Numbered from the stretch's first letter, positions 11,074 to 25,475 are shown. The stretch is 64,000 nucleotides of DNA from Camarhynchus parvulus (GCF_901933205.1 NC_044601.1:44179376-44243375), one strand, 5' to 3'. Notes: a model not told the origin generated them from the letters alone. Made by a program: numbers and translations.

Positions 11074-14000
11074 ATAGGCCCACTACCTAAACAATAGGAA
11101 TTGTTACACTTTCTGTATATTTTTACTGCAAGGGAAGACAACAGACAACCAAAAACATTATAAACCAGCACCACACTAGAGGATTAAAGACCTTTGCAAG
11201 TCCTCTTCTTTGTTTTAATTTCTTAAGTTTCTAAAGCTGTTCAATCACCATATGAGGAAATACTAGCATTTACTTTTTACTCTTCTCTGCTGTACTGAAT
11301 AACCTCTTCTTCCCCCCTCCCCTCAAAACAATAGCAAAAGCAAGCAGAGAGGTTACAACTGAACGACTGTGGACATATGTTTTGCTAATTATTAATCCAT
11401 GTTTTCCCCTTTGTTTCTAATAATGTACATCCAGAATCAAAATGTTGCCAAGAAAATGTACAGAATGAAGGCTGTGTGCTAATGTTAGCCTGCAGTGAAG
11501 TTTCAAAAGCTGAAAACATGTAAGCAGGCAAAATTCTCCTTAGGTACACAGTTAATTTTCCATTCCCTACATCTAAATGCCATCATATATTTTGTATATA
11601 TATGCTTACACAAAGAGCATTTTCCTTTGCTATTAAGCAATGGGGTAAAAAATAGATTTAAGATATTAGATTGCACAGTATTTAGAAATACTCTGTATTT
11701 CCCTATTCATAAAAGCATTTCCTCTTTCAGGGAGGAAAGCTGCCATCAAGGTGGGAAGCTCTCTGCAATCATTGAAGCTGGGGAGACATCTTGTTGAGAA
11801 GGTGATCTGATTTTACACAAGTACAGGCACAAAAACTGCTTGAGTTTACCTCCATCAGAACAGAACTGGCAGTACAAAATACTTGCTTGCAAACTAGACA
11901 ATATTTCCAACACAGTATTATCTGCTTCACCAATAAAATGTAAAGTCAAAAGAGAAGAAACAGGCAAATGATGCTAAGCTTGCAGAAGAAAAACGTTAAG
12001 AATTGAAATAAACACTATGTGAATTATTATTTCAAAATATGATTTAAGCAGATTATATTTATGTATGCAATGGAGTATTACAATTCAAATGCTTTATTTT
12101 TGCTATATATTAGTTATTTAATAGCACATTCATAACTAGAGGAAGAAACACAAACCCAAATGAAAATGATTTTGAGTTATCTGAGGACATGGGCATGCTT
12201 CTTACCTGCTGCCATCACACAGAAAAATAATTGCTATGAAAATAGGACCTTTCAAAGAAGGAAAATACTAGCTAGGTCACACATGAAAGTGAAGTTCTTA
12301 AAGGGTGAAAACCAACGTTAGTTTCCTTATAAATGTAGCTATATTAATCATATGATAGCTCAGGCACATGAGCCTTTTGGGGGCACATACACAAGCACTA
12401 TTTTCATCAGCAGCTGTCAAGTAAGGCATGTTCTTTAAGGGCCAATTTTAAGAAAGCTAAATGGCACTTAAACAACAAAACTCCTATGGAAACTTACTCA
12501 ACTTACACTGTCTCCACTCCTACCAAAATTAGGAAAGCAAATGTTAAACATGGACATGTCTAAAATTTGGTCATAACTTACTGGGCAACATGCACCTCAC
12601 AAATTGATGTGTCAAGTCACACCAACTTCTACACTGTGAGCCATGCTTGCAGCTCAGAGGAAATAAAGAAGTGGATGGTTGCAAGTTTTATCCTTAACTG
12701 AAGTCTTCTGGCTGCAGCATAAGACTTCAAACCTTTGCCTGTATCTCTCTGTTTGCTCAACTAGAACCAACTCTCAGCTGACTTTAAGAGAATTGTGGTG
12801 TTTGTTTTTTGGTGGATAAATCACACATCAATAGTTGCTCTAGAATAATAACTAGGTAGCTAAATATTGCTGCCAAAATTTGTGGTGGGTGGCTTTTTTT
12901 GGTTGTTGTTGTTGTAAATAAATACATGGAAACTTAACATATTGTGAAGTAACATAGCAAAATCAAGATTATTTTATTGTTTTATAACTCAGATACCAGA
13001 ACACATTCTTGGAAAAATGTGATAGAAATAGGAAGAGTTAACTTAGTGGCGGACACTGCAGCACAAAAAGTAGACAGCAGATTTTCAGCAGTAATCATCC
13101 TTCATTTTCCTTGGGGAGCTCATTGCAGGACTTGCAGAAGCAGAAAAGGACTTTCAAAGTTTCCTTGGAGAACTGCTGATAATCAGATTACAGCACGGAC
13201 TACCAGAGCTGCCATATATGTGAACATCCCTCTCTGTGATCTAGTCTGCTCCCAGTTGCAGGGAAAGGAGTAGCATAAAAAACAGTTGAAACAAATTTCT
13301 TAGCACCACTGTTTAACACCAAGATTTCTTGGTCCATAACTAATGAGATTTTTGTCTCAAGTAGGAGTTGGCCTCTCACACAAGAGCCATAGAGATGAAT
13401 CAAGGTTTTCAAGGTGCCTCCCACCATCATCAGCTCAGTGACACCCACAAATGCAGTACTCTTCATGGTGTTTACCCTTCTGCTGAGAGCCTGAGGCAGC
13501 TGGCCTTGTTGCACGAGAGGCACATAAAACCTGATTCCATCCATAAGGTGACCTACAGCTGCTCTGGTGGTACTCCCTTTATGGCTGTGCATTTTGGAGT
13601 GGGCAGTTTTTAGCTCATATGGAAATAAACACAGCTGTGTGTGTGAACACCACTCCATCTCCTCCCCTCCTGAAAGATTTTACAGGCAGATGCTATGCTC
13701 AAAAAAAGCTGCAGAAACAAACATTGCCAAAAGTGCCAATTGGCACTTTCCACAGCAAGGCAATGTGGAAGGCAAAACCTGAGCAGGTATAATGTTTGGC
13801 ATCAGCAGCTCTTTGCTCAGAAACAAAAAAGTATTAAAGGTTAAAAAAAAAAAGAAGAAGAAAAAAAGGACAGCTTTAAAGAATTCCACTTTTGTTTTAT
13901 TGACTTGGCAGCAGTGAACAGTGGCAGAAGGAATGCAACTGTGGAGAGAACATTTTGTTCATTCTCAGCAGCACACAGGTTTTTGAGGCAAGGTGGGACG

Positions 14001-17000
14001 GAACAGCAGAAATCACTCCCTACACTCTCTAGATCTGTGAAGACATCAGCCAGCCCCTCCCATGAGATTAGTGTGTATTTATATTGCTGCAATAACAAAA
14101 TAGCATTCAAAGCAACAATGATGATAACACACTTAAAAAAACCCCTTAGGAATCACTGCTACTCTATGCATATGAATATTATCTGTAAATATAAATGTCA
14201 TCTTATTAAAAAGTGTTGATAAATACTGCAAGATAGAGTTGACTCATGAGGGAGACAACTGCTGTCTAAAGAAGTAATTAATTTCTACCTGTGAACATCT
14301 TTAAAGTCATTAGTTCCAGAAAAATAACTATTGCAGACTGAGCTTTGTAGTTAGATATTTGACATTACTCCATTTGCCCACTCCTGAAGGGAAGACAGAG
14401 TAAAATCAGAGACAACAAGCAGCTCGAAGATACTTGGACAGTTCTTCAGAAACATTAGTTTCATCCATTCATCAGGCAGAGCAAAGTACTGTAGGAAAGC
14501 ATGTCTGACAAGCCACTGTGCTCGCATTATCACTCACGATGAGCATGATTCTTGAGCTCTTTTCTCTGCAGCACTGACAAGCACTGGTCTTGCTAATTCC
14601 AACTGCTGATATTGAATAGAGCTCATCTTAACAAAATCCACTTGGGCTACTGAATGCCATCCTCTCTCCAAAAATGGGACACACTCTCCGCAATGCAACT
14701 GCAATCCTGCGTGGTATCACCGAGTGGCAGCTGCACAGCTCTATTCTGTGTATAAAAAAACTTGGAAAAACCTGACCCCAAAGAAAAATAGCACCCCAGA
14801 GTCAGATTTCAGAATACCAAAACAGATTATTTCAGAACAAAAGATGGCTTCCATAAGAACAGAAGTTATTCCAGTGTACCCCAATGGTGATCACATTTTC
14901 AGCAAAAATTCGCTTTTTCGTTTTTAAACAAAGCTTCACAGTTCCAGAAAATTACTTCATTAAAAAGCTAACCATATCTCCCCCTTCAGCATCCAAACAG
15001 TGACTAATGACAGTAAAAATTCCCTTCTAACATTCAAACCACAACACTTAAAACGCATTTGTGGGACACTATAAAGCAATTATTTTTTTTAATTTTCAGC
15101 TTTGGTATCAAGGCATGTGGTTTCTGCTCTCTATCAGCTGGAACCTACACAGTTAATTCCCAAATATGCCAAAATCATCAGTGGGCATAGCAGTGCATAC
15201 CTCTACACAGCAACCACTAAAGGGAGTCGTGGGGTGAAATAAACATCAGGCCTCTTACTATCCCTCAGGGCCAGCTGTGTTTTGCACCAGCTCATAGTTA
15301 CAGCATGGGCGGAAATTTGCATTAGAGAAAAGTAGGAGGAATAAGTAACAGGAATAAAAGATAAACAAATCTCCCAGCGAATGTGTTTTAATTATTTCCT
15401 GCCAACTCTCTCACACCAACCTCTAATCCCAGATGAGATTATTATTAATTTTATTTATTTATTGTCTATTCTTTATGTCCTAATCAGTCCTGTTCTTGGT
15501 CTCGCCTGATCTGTTGATTAAATGACTGTTACTTCTGTACATTACAAAATCAAAATGCATCACAATGACCTGTGGCATCCTAGTGATAGTTTTAGCAAAC
15601 TTTTGTCAGAAAATTTCTGAGTCTCTACAGAGGTGTAAACAGGGAAAAACTGCTGCTCTTGCCAGAACTGTAGCTCCTGCCCCCATAGCACAGGCACTGA
15701 AGCAGACTACGTAATATTCCCAACCAACACAATTCAAAGAAAAACAGGATAGGGAAATATGGTGCAAGCTAAGAGGCATGCTGTATTTACCAGGAACATC
15801 TTCCATGTGAATATGGAGACTAATCAGCTGACTGCAAGATTTAATGGAATAGTAAGGACCCCGTTTGATTTGCAAAAGGCAGGAATCCACTAAAGCAGCT
15901 AGTAACGTGGTAGGTGAGCCTGCTACACTTTAACACTCCTAGAAGACTCTGAATTTTGACCCAAATACCAAGATCTGTAAGGCTCCCAAGATGTAGGGAA
16001 CAAGTTTCACAGGCAATGGTGGCAGCTCCTGCATAGCTTGTGGTCTGTGCTGCTACTGGTTTGCAGCGCCTGCCTTCGCTCCTGCAAGATGGTTGATCTC
16101 ACCACAGGGCCATTCAGAGAGTGAAAACAGCAGCAAAAACACCCACAAGGAGACACTGCCAATTTAGTAATTGAGCAAGTTATTTCCCAGACCAGCCTGC
16201 AGTGCTGGGACCTGCTAAAAGCAGCATGCATATGCCCCAAACCAAAGCCTGGGCTGCCCCATCCTGCCCTCCAGCCCAGCCATTTCCTTTAGCTTTATTC
16301 CAGGGATATGGGGAGCTCATAAACTGAAAACTAACTGCAAGCACAAGGTATTATTATTCCCTCCTATTTTGCAGAATGTCTGAGGGAATATTAACAATAG
16401 GCAAGCACGGGATGCACAAACACCCAACTTTCCCAGGCATCAGTAGTAAAAATGTGAAAGCAGCGACCCATGCCAACTGATAAGCAGCTGTTTCAGTAAG
16501 CACACAAGAGCACTGTGACCTCATACACATGGTCTGCTTCTTGGGGCGTAACCCACTCTGAAAATACTTTAATTTCCAAAAAATTGATTGAATGATTGAA
16601 CTTCATTAAGTGAAATCAGAATTTCAGATAAAATTCCTCCCAGATAGACATGTCAAAGTTGTAAACTCTGTATTTTGCTACTCTCTTCCTAAGCTTGGTG
16701 AACCTCTCTGGGCAAAGCATTCAAAGTAACAACCCACCCTTTCAGCTGCAGATACCTCTAGCATTTTGCAAGGTGTGACCATTTTCCATAAAGTAGTCCA
16801 AGACTCAATACATAAAATAAGAAGGTATATCTATTTTTTTGCTCTACCTGGAAAATACAAGTTTGAGCACAACTCAAACTATGGAGCGCAGAACTGGCAA
16901 AGGCCAGTGTAAAACCTGGCAGTAATATCAATCTTATTTACTCACAAGTGGTGAATAATCAACAGATAAAAGGACTACAAATCTCATTTCCCAGCATTAT

Positions 17001-19078
17001 GTTTACTTCTTCAGGAAACTATATGTTCCTCTCAGTTCAAACTAATTAAACCAGTATGTAATCAAGACAATTTTCTAAAAAACTGTGCTGAGAGTACTGG
17101 GCAGAATTTTCTTTGCTATAACCCAATCTTTTCCTACAGAGGCTTCCCTTCTGCAGGAGATGTCCTATCAGTGTGATGCAGTTGCAAAAATCAAGCTTCC
17201 TTTTGCCTCTAGTGAAGGCACAGACATTTAAAAATTGTTCCTGTCAACAAATTCCTCGTCTTTACTCACAGAAATATACTTGACTTCAAGCACATTCAGC
17301 CCAGTGGTTACAGTATAATAAAAACCAGTCATTACTCAATTTTCTGTAACTTCTATATTATAGCATATCTGCATTTCCATTTATCTTTGGTAGACCACAG
17401 TCTTTTCATTGGCACTGCTAGCTCACTTTTAAGGTCATTTGTAACTCCTAGCTGGAAGGAGGGGTGGAGTTTTCTATTTATTTGTTTGTTTAGTACCACA
17501 ATGTGAAATAAAAAGCAATAATTCTTAATAAGTATGTCTGGGGAATTGGTCATCCAGAAATATTCCTCTGTATTGCATACAGTGCCGATAACATCCTGGT
17601 AGAGGAGATCGTGAAAGAGAAACAAAACAGAAAGTATGTGTATTTTTATTTATTTATTTTTGCTAGAAAAAGGAGAGGAGAAAAAGTAATACACACTAGT
17701 TTTGTTAACCTTTTTAAATACAAGACAGACTGAGAAAACAGATGGTTCCCATGAGATGAAAATTGAAGTATCTTTTCTCCATATTTTTTTTTTTAACTTG
17801 GACAGGTTGTGCAGTTCAGGTACCAAACCAACTGCATTCTCTTACCCAGAATATCTTTCCTAACTTTTGCTCTGAAACTTGTCACTGCTTGTTCATTTCA
17901 GAAGGACAGCTGGACACTTAGATACATGTATACTAATAGGACTTCATAATACGTTGTGGCACTAACCTCTTTGTCTATTCCAAAACAAGGTAAGGCTGGA
18001 GATTGGTTTATTCTGTATTTAAGCAAATCCTAGACATTTAAAATAAATAACACAGTATCTTATCATGATGACAGCTGAATGAACTGTGCCCTTGTTTAAA
18101 CCACAACATGAATTAGTTTAACAGTTAAGCAAAAAGTGATATTTAAATGGCTGGAAGTCCAATTTTATTAGTAGAATGAAAGCAACTTTCAACATGTCTG
18201 TGAATTGTGGCAGAGCCATGTTTAAGAGGGGACCTAAGGCAGGTGTGAGAAATCAAGCTGGTACCAGCAGAACCACAGATTAGTACCAAGTCTCTACCCA
18301 GCAGCCTGCAGAACCATCAGAAAGGTTAGCTGAGGCTGCAGTCACCAGCTCTGCTTAGATGAGACGTGCTTCTTCAGCAATAGCCTAATCTTTGTCTGTG
18401 TTTTCAGTTATCTTGTACTTAGAAGAGGGCCCTTTTTCAACCACAAAAATTCCCTGGAGCAGCAAGATAAGAGTTCTATGTCCAAGCAGTAATTTGTACC
18501 TTTCCTACTCAGGCAAAGCAGAACACTTGCAGAAGAAATTCCTTTACAACATCTGGGCTCCTTCTTTGCCTGCCACGTCTCCCCACTGATACATTTTAAA
18601 TCACTGTCTAGGAGGACACAGCTGTGATAGAGCACCAGCATTCTGGAAATTTTCATTCAAGGCACTGAAATGCAGACGAATCCTCAGCAGTGCCCCTTAC
18701 AGTAATTTAGGGAGGGCAAGTGAATGTCACTCAATTTGCTCTCTCTGCTTCAATGAAATGTAATCTGCATCTGAGCATTGCCTCTACCACAGAGCAATTT
18801 CTGCCTAAGAAACTTTGTATTAAGAAGCTTAATATACAATAGGCAAAGAGCAATGGACAACAGAGAATTCCAATAGCATACATTTGTGGACAAACGCTGA
18901 ATTGTATTCATATTAAGGAATAATGCAATGTGTTAACTAGCAAACATCTGAACAAGACAAGGAAAGAATACGGATCCTGCAAATACAAAAATTAAGCTTG
19001 TTAAGTTCAGCATTCTGACAATTTTTTTTCTAGTTAACATTAGGCACTAAACATCTCTTTGATTAAATAGAAATAGAA
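11074..19078. other. Unique, AT-rich non-coding sequence, no gene seen
   Basis: No supported gene. A 152-codon minus-strand frame at 13200-13658 is the longest here and is unassigned (see findings). Small simple repeats include (GTT)4 near 12901-12914, an A-rich run at 13842-13868 and TTTA repeats near 17641-17661. The stretch 15360-15600 is AT-rich with an unbroken complex composition and could be a conserved non-coding element, but that cannot be tested from one genome. Confidence 0.5.
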
Positions 19079-19148
19079 AATATAAAATTTAAATATAAAA
19101 TATTTAAACATATTTAAATATATTTAAAATATTTAAACAAATTTAAAC
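19079..19148 (+). repeat. AT-rich imperfect tandem repeat (ATATTTAAA-like)
   Basis: About 70 bases consist almost only of A and T, built from imperfect units around ATATTTAAA with occasional C. Unit spacing is roughly 9-11 bases. It is a low-complexity AT tract that could unwind easily. No regulatory role is evident. Confidence 0.88.
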
Positions 19149-22100
19149 CAATCAAATGTATTTTATATTTAATACATTAAGAACATCAATTAAATAATTT
19201 TACTCTTCCCAAACATGCTTGCTGTCTTCTCAGTATTTTTACAAAAGCAAGGTGCATTTTTATTGGAAAGGTTTTGTTATATACACGCATATAACATTGC
19301 ATGTGTGCAAGCCAAGATTTATTTCTACTGTTGATTGTCTGGGGTTTTTCAATTATTATTACTATTTTATCTTTTATACTTTTATCTCATATAGATTGCA
19401 CAAGCCATGGAAAGATGCTGTCACTTTAGTGTAAGAGCATCTGGGTATTGGATACCTATTTGCAAATAAAAGTTTCATAGTTCTCTCACCATACAATATA
19501 ATCGGCTTTACCTTAAAAACTTCCTGATAATTGGTCTCAAATCACTAATCTTAATTTCTGATTTGCATTATGTATGAGAGCAAAAGGATATGCCACAAAA
19601 CACTTGGTGAAAAGACACTTTCAGACATCTAAGACAAATTTTTGCAGAGGCGCCTGCATGGTACTTTTTCTAATTATACCGAAGGGCTAAGTTGAACCAG
19701 ATAGCAACTTTTTTACCTAATTCAAAATAAATGCAAGTGGATTTGCCAATGATTATCTAGACTTTCTTTCCAGGTGAAACCCCTTCTGTCTTCTGGTAAA
19801 CAGGTCTTGCTAAAGGGAAAATGTGAGACCACAACCCCCACCATCTCAAACACCTATGCCTTGGCATAAATAGCTCAGAATAGGGACAGTTATTTTTTCC
19901 AGCATCCAACAGGTTCATGACCATCTCAGTACAGGTCTGCCCTTCAATTTCTTTCAGTGAAAAGCAGCACTGCTGAATTTCAATAAAAGATTGCTGGTAT
20001 TCACCAGGATTTTACTCTCACACTGGCACTCAGGTATGGGACATGCATCCTTATTTAACTAAGTTTATCTGCTGTGTTTAGTATTTCACATGTATAGAAG
20101 GATGCTGTATTTTTCTTAATTATGGCTTGATTTTGATAGTTTGATAAAGTTTCTTCAAGATATGTGCAACTTGATACACCTATTCATCCACTGCTAACCC
20201 TTGACCAACAATGTGTAATTACACCAAATCATTTTAGCATACTTCTCAATATTTAGTAATTGTCACTCTTCATTCAGCAGAATACCCCCCAAGGTTTGTG
20301 TCTGAGGGACAGCAGTAGTGCATGTTTAGAAGTGTGTAGATGAACACTTGGTCCAGTAGGACATCAGCTCTTCTGAGCTGTAAGAGGAGAAACGAAAAGG
20401 AAAATAATGCAATAATTTGCAACTCTGAAAACTGGCACCTCCTACACAAGCTTTTCAGAACTGGAATACACATTTTTCCCCAGCACAAATTTGTGATGGA
20501 CAAGCAATGAAAAGCAATTTTGCCATCAATAGAAATTTTTTTTTTATGCTGAATACTTTCTATCATCAATGTTATGATTTTTCTAAATAAAACAAGTTTC
20601 CCATTGAACCATCCACACTGCCATCTAGTGCAAGAAGCTGGGTTGTTGGAGTGTTTTCTTAAAAAAAGGTGAAACTGCAAGTTTTAAGGGAGCTTATTTT
20701 CAGCATGTTTCTGCCATACAAAGCAGCAAAAAGAGAAAAAAATTGCAAAACACTTCTGTATTTTCAATGGCCAACAAAAATTATCTTCTACTTTTGTAAC
20801 TGCAGACTATAATAGCTAAAAAGGTATGATACCAGCACTGTAAAAAAAGACTTGCTCACAGACCGAAATGAGAGTTTATTATTAAATCTGGTATTGGAAA
20901 CAGAAGAGGTTTTTCTGTTCCCTTTTTAATAAGTACATCAATTATACAGACACACCAGGGTGTGTCTGGGAACCTAACAAAATCCATCTAGCAACTGTCA
21001 GCCCACGGGTAAAACACACAGCCTCACCCTGAGAGGATGGCAGATGTTACAACAAAATTATTATTTGCGTGTTACACTAATCATTACGCTACATCTGAAG
21101 CCAAAGCTCTGCTGGCTGTCACAGCTGTCAAAAGCAAACTGCACAGGACAAGGGTTACAGCTCCCTGCTTCCTGCAAAGGCTTGTGAGCCACTGCTGCCG
21201 AGGGCACAGAGGGACAGGAACGAGCAGGGTAAGGTAGGGAGCAGCACCTTGGGTCAGCTTCTGCCCACCAACCTGCTGGGGGCAAGGCAGGGACGTGGGA
21301 CACGGCCCTGGTTACTTGGTGCTGTACACCCTGCCACAGCCAGTCATCATGGGATGCTGAGGGGTCCACACCAGCTACTTAGCCACCTTTCTGGTCAGCA
21401 AGATGAGTAAGGAAATCATATTGCCAACTAGACACAGAGTCTGGCTGTTTCAGGCATCACTGTCTAGCATCCAAAACAGATACATACATGTTAAGTATGG
21501 GTTGATTCCTAACCAAGGAGTTTTCGTGTCTCTAACTTTCATGTCTCCCTTTAATATTAAGTGCGAGGGCCTTCTGTCCAGGAGGGGAAGAGATGGAGCT
21601 CCTCCTAAGAACTGGGGTCAAAACTCAGTGAATGCTCCAAGTTATCCACTGCAGGAGCCTGTTGGCTTCCTCCACCAACTCATAAAGCTGATGAGGAAAA
21701 TGATGAAACCTGCCTCCTGGATGATGTGCCCTAGTTGCGTGACATTTATAATCCATGACGCTTGCATTTCACTTGGGGTGAAGTGATGCCTTTGCAGGAT
21801 CCTGAATGCATCTAGCTGTTAGTATTCTGAGTTTTTCTATATGAAAAGCAGGAATGTTTGTGCACAAATTAATGCCCTCCTCTGTATGGCGTCAGAAAAA
21901 AACTACCTGTAACAGTGAAGAAAGTCCTTAGATCAGCAGCCTGCTCATTTGTGATTTTACTATGCACTGAATTAGTCACAAAAAAATTATACCAGAAAAT
22001 TTAGTGTCTGAATAAGCCTCCATATGAATGGCTCTCAAGCAGAACAATAACACAGTAACATTGCTTAGTAACCCTGCGAGATCAGAGTGCTTTTCTTGTA

Positions 22101-23814
22101 TGGAAGAATGGCTCTCCTTAGAGCAAGCCTCCTGCATGAGATTACTTCCCATCTTGGGACTGGAGACGTTGAGAGCAGTGACCCAGTGATGCTCACTCTC
22201 TCAACAGTATCCCAGAAAACAATGGAAAGTTATTTCAATTTTGTTACAAAGAATTAAGTTCCACCAGTTTACAGAAATGACACAGGCATGGAGTCTAAAG
22301 CTTCTTAAAAGATCAAATTCTTTGCTAACTTACTGTCGCAGTCTGAAGGAGACTGTACTTTTAGCAGATATTAGAGGGTTTCTCTGTTGTCCCTTAAAAA
22401 TCATTGGAGAGGATCCCATGGAGCACGTAAGCATTTGTATACCATGGAAAGCAGTTGCCTTCACTTGCACAGCTGAACAGCTCAGGGGGTAAGATCAGTA
22501 GCCAGTGAACATGCCTCAGTCTGGCACTTTACTTTCAAGAGGAATTACATGGATTTTTTTCTTGGTAATAGGACGGAGTCTGCTCCCAAGGACATGGACT
22601 GCACTGCAGAGAAAAGTAAGCTAGACCATGGCACAGACAGCTGCCTGGTAAACCCTGTCGCCTTTGCAACCAAAAGACCACAACTTGCTGTGTGTGGACA
22701 AGGCACCAGCCACTTCTATCTACCCTTCTGCTGTCCTTCTGCAACAGAAAAGCTTTGTCTGAAACTGCATAGATCCATTACCTACAGTTGAGCCTTTAGC
22801 CAAAAATAAGTTTTAAAAAACCAACCCTCACCTTTGGGAACTTAGCAAAAAGTACCTTAATGACACGATGGTAACTAAGATGACAGCAGTAGTTGTCCTG
22901 AAGGCAGTCACCACTAGTTGTGCCAGCTGCAGAGGCCATGGTGGTTACCTGTTACAATCTCTCTCAAAGTCACAGTGGTCAGCTGGTACAATGAATTTAG
23001 GAGACTTAATCTGCATCTCTGTACCTGGGTCCAGCCTAAGCACAGCCTACCAGTGGCCACCAGGTCACAACCTGGAGAGACAGCACTCAGATCCCCTAGC
23101 ACCAAGCAGACTCCTCAGTGACACTTTATCCTGCAATCAAATCCTACTGAAATTGATCAGTCATAAAGCTGGTGGGAAGGGAAACAGTCTTTTGGTTTGG
23201 GAGGGAGGAGGATTTGGCAACTCCTTGGCCAGCTCACCAGATTGGCAACTCAGGTCTCACCATCTGCAGGGAGAGCTGATGAGCAGTGATGCTGCTGATG
23301 ACATGGCAATTAAGAAATCAAACCTGAGCTGCAAGGAAGGAAAAGAATTTCACTGTCAGAGAATTTCTTTCTCTCTCACACTAAAACAATGACTACCAAA
23401 TGCTATGAAAAAAAAGAGTGATTGTTTGTTAAATATGTAATATCCCTAATCTCTGCTATTGTATGCACAAGCAGAACAGGATCTCCTTGATTCCTGCCCC
23501 CCTCCTCCTTCTTCAGTGCTAGAAATACTCAAAATACTTCAAAATGGAAGACAAAAGAAATATATCCAGAAGCTACACAATCATATTTTTACAGTTTAGC
23601 AAGAAGCCTTTGACAGCAGCAAGGAAAACCAAGTATTTTTCCTAATACTGAGCCATCAAAACAAGACTGGGCAGGAAGGAGAAATAATGTATGTTGCCAA
23701 TATACTCCCCCTACACCACATTTTAAGTATTCTCTAACTTGCATTTCAGTAATTTTTTAAAATTATGATCTGAGATACAAAGATGCTGCTTGCCACTGTA
23801 GGGAGAAAATTTGT
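19149..23814. other. Unique non-coding sequence, no gene seen
   Basis: Open frames include 136 codons on minus at 20270-20680, 127 codons on plus at 21403-21786 and 174 codons on plus at 22868-23392. None has a recognisable domain or coding signature. A GC-richer patch lies near 21170-21320. No mobile element was recognised until the CR1 element that begins at about 23815. Confidence 0.5.
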
Positions 23815-25475
23815 GTGGCCAAAGCTCAATTGGAGTTGAAGCTGGCCAGTACTGTGGGGGATAATAAAAAGGTTTTTTAAATCCATTAATAACAAAAGGT
23901 AGTGCAGAAGTAACATTGGCCTGTTATAGTATAAATTTGATCACAGAGACACGAACTTCTGCAGGATCTGCTCCTCCAGCTGAACCACTGTAAATCTATG
24001 GGGCCTAATAGGATTCTGAGAGTAACTAAAGAGCTGCCTGATGTCAACTACCAGGCCTCTCTCAATGGGTTTTGAATGGTTTTGGGAATCTGAAAAGGTC
24101 CCAATTGACTGGAAGCTGGTAACGTTGTCCCAGTTTCCAAGAAGGGCAAGAAGGATGAGCTGGGAAAATACAGGCCTGTCACAGTCTCATTTCAGTGACT
24201 GACAAAATTTTGGAGATTACTCTGTGAGGTACTGAAAACACTTGAAAGACAATGCAGTCACTGGTCACAGCTAAAACATGTCCATAAGGGAAAAATCCTT
24301 CTTGTCAAACTTAATTTTATTTTATGACAGGGTAATCCACACAGCTGATCAAGGGAAGATGAGTGATATTTGGAATTCAATAAAGTTTTTTATACTGTCT
24401 CTTACAGGATCCTTCTGGATACGTCATGCAATGGGTGAACAGCTGGCTTAGTGGCCAACCACAAAGGGTTACAGTGAATGGGGTGGCATCAGGCTGGTGA
24501 CCTGTGACTAGTAGGTTCCACAGGGCTCCTCCTTAGGGCAGTGCTGTTCAACCTCTTCATAAATTACTTGGGTACAGAACTCAAAGGCATACTAAGCAAG
24601 TTTGCTGATAATTGGAAAGAGCTGGTGAAGGCAGAAAGGCCCAGCAGAGAGACCTAGGCAAACTGCAGGGCAATCACCAGTGACATGAAGTGTTATTATA
24701 AAGACAAGTGCCACACCTAGCACCTGGGACAGGGCAAGCCTGGATGTATCGACAGATCAGGACACAAAAGGCTGGGAAAGCAGCCCCTTGGAAGCACACC
24801 ACTGGGCCCTGATCTGTGGCAAGTTGAACATGGTCAGCAGTGCCCTGGCAGCCAGGAGGGCCACCTGTGTCCTTGGGGCATCAGGCACAGCATGGCCAGC
24901 CAGGCAAGGGAGAGGATTGTCCTGCTGTGCTCTGCACTGGGGCAGCCTCACCTCGAGTGCCAGGGGCAGCTCTGGGTGCCACAACAAAGGAGATATAAAG
25001 CTACTGGAGAGTGTCCAAAGGAGGGCCATGAGGATGGTGAAGGGTCTTGAGGGGACCCCTTATGAGGTCCCTGGGGCTGAGGTCACCTGGTCTGTTCTCC
25101 CTGGAGAAGAGGAGACTGAGGGAAGACCTCATTGCAGCCTACAACTTTGTCATGAGGGGAAGAGTAGGGGCAGGCACTGATCTCTTCTCTGTGGTGACAG
25201 TGACAGGACCTGAGGGAATGGAATGAAGTTGTGTCAGGGGAGGTTTAGGTTGGATATTAGGAAAAGATGGATTATCACACAGATGATGGTTGGGCACTGG
25301 AACAGGCTCCCCAGGGAACTGGTCACAGCTCCAAGCCTGACAGAGTACAAGAGGCCTTTGGACAACACTCTCAGGCTGCTGCTCACATGGTGTGACTATT
25401 GGGGTGTCCTGTGTATGGCCAGGAGCTGGACTTGATGATCCTTGTGGGTATCTCCCAACTCGGGATATTCTATGA
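23815..25475 (+). mobile_element. CR1 LINE retrotransposon, 5'-truncated and decayed
   Basis: The stretch reads as the 3' part of an avian CR1 non-LTR retrotransposon on the plus strand. Recognisable landmarks, in order, are the segment around KYRPV of the reverse transcriptase, the palm block FNLF..FAD, the C-terminal block LLESVQRRAMRMVKGLE, the 3' UTR-type GTTTAGGTTGGATATTAGG, the segment around GGAACAGGCTCCCCAGGGAA, and the 3' end GATATTCTATGAAC near 25463-25476. CR1 ends in short ATTCTATGA-type repeats rather than poly-A, which fits. A full CR1 is about 4.5 kb, so this copy lacks its 5' two-thirds and also carries internal deletions and many stops. The 5' boundary is approximate. It is certainly immobile. 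Confidence 0.93.
24119..25180 (+). pseudogene. Broken CR1 ORF2 (reverse transcriptase) remnant
   Basis: The frame is interrupted by stops and frameshifts. The piece near 24119-24190 matches the CR1 fingers region (..KKGKKDELGKYRPV..). The palm block FNLFINYLG...LSKFADN lies at about 24547-24612. In active CR1 the block ends FADD; here GAT AAT at 24607-24612 gives FADN, so the second catalytic aspartate is lost as well. The downstream piece at 24950-25100 keeps the conserved LLESVQRRAMRMVKGLE segment. This protein would have copied CR1 RNA into DNA at the target site. No product can be made from this copy. Confidence 0.85.

Noticed and set aside
22868..23392. 174-codon plus-strand frame as a gene
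   Set aside because: No recognisable domain, no splice or promoter context, and ordinary composition. Length alone is not enough support.
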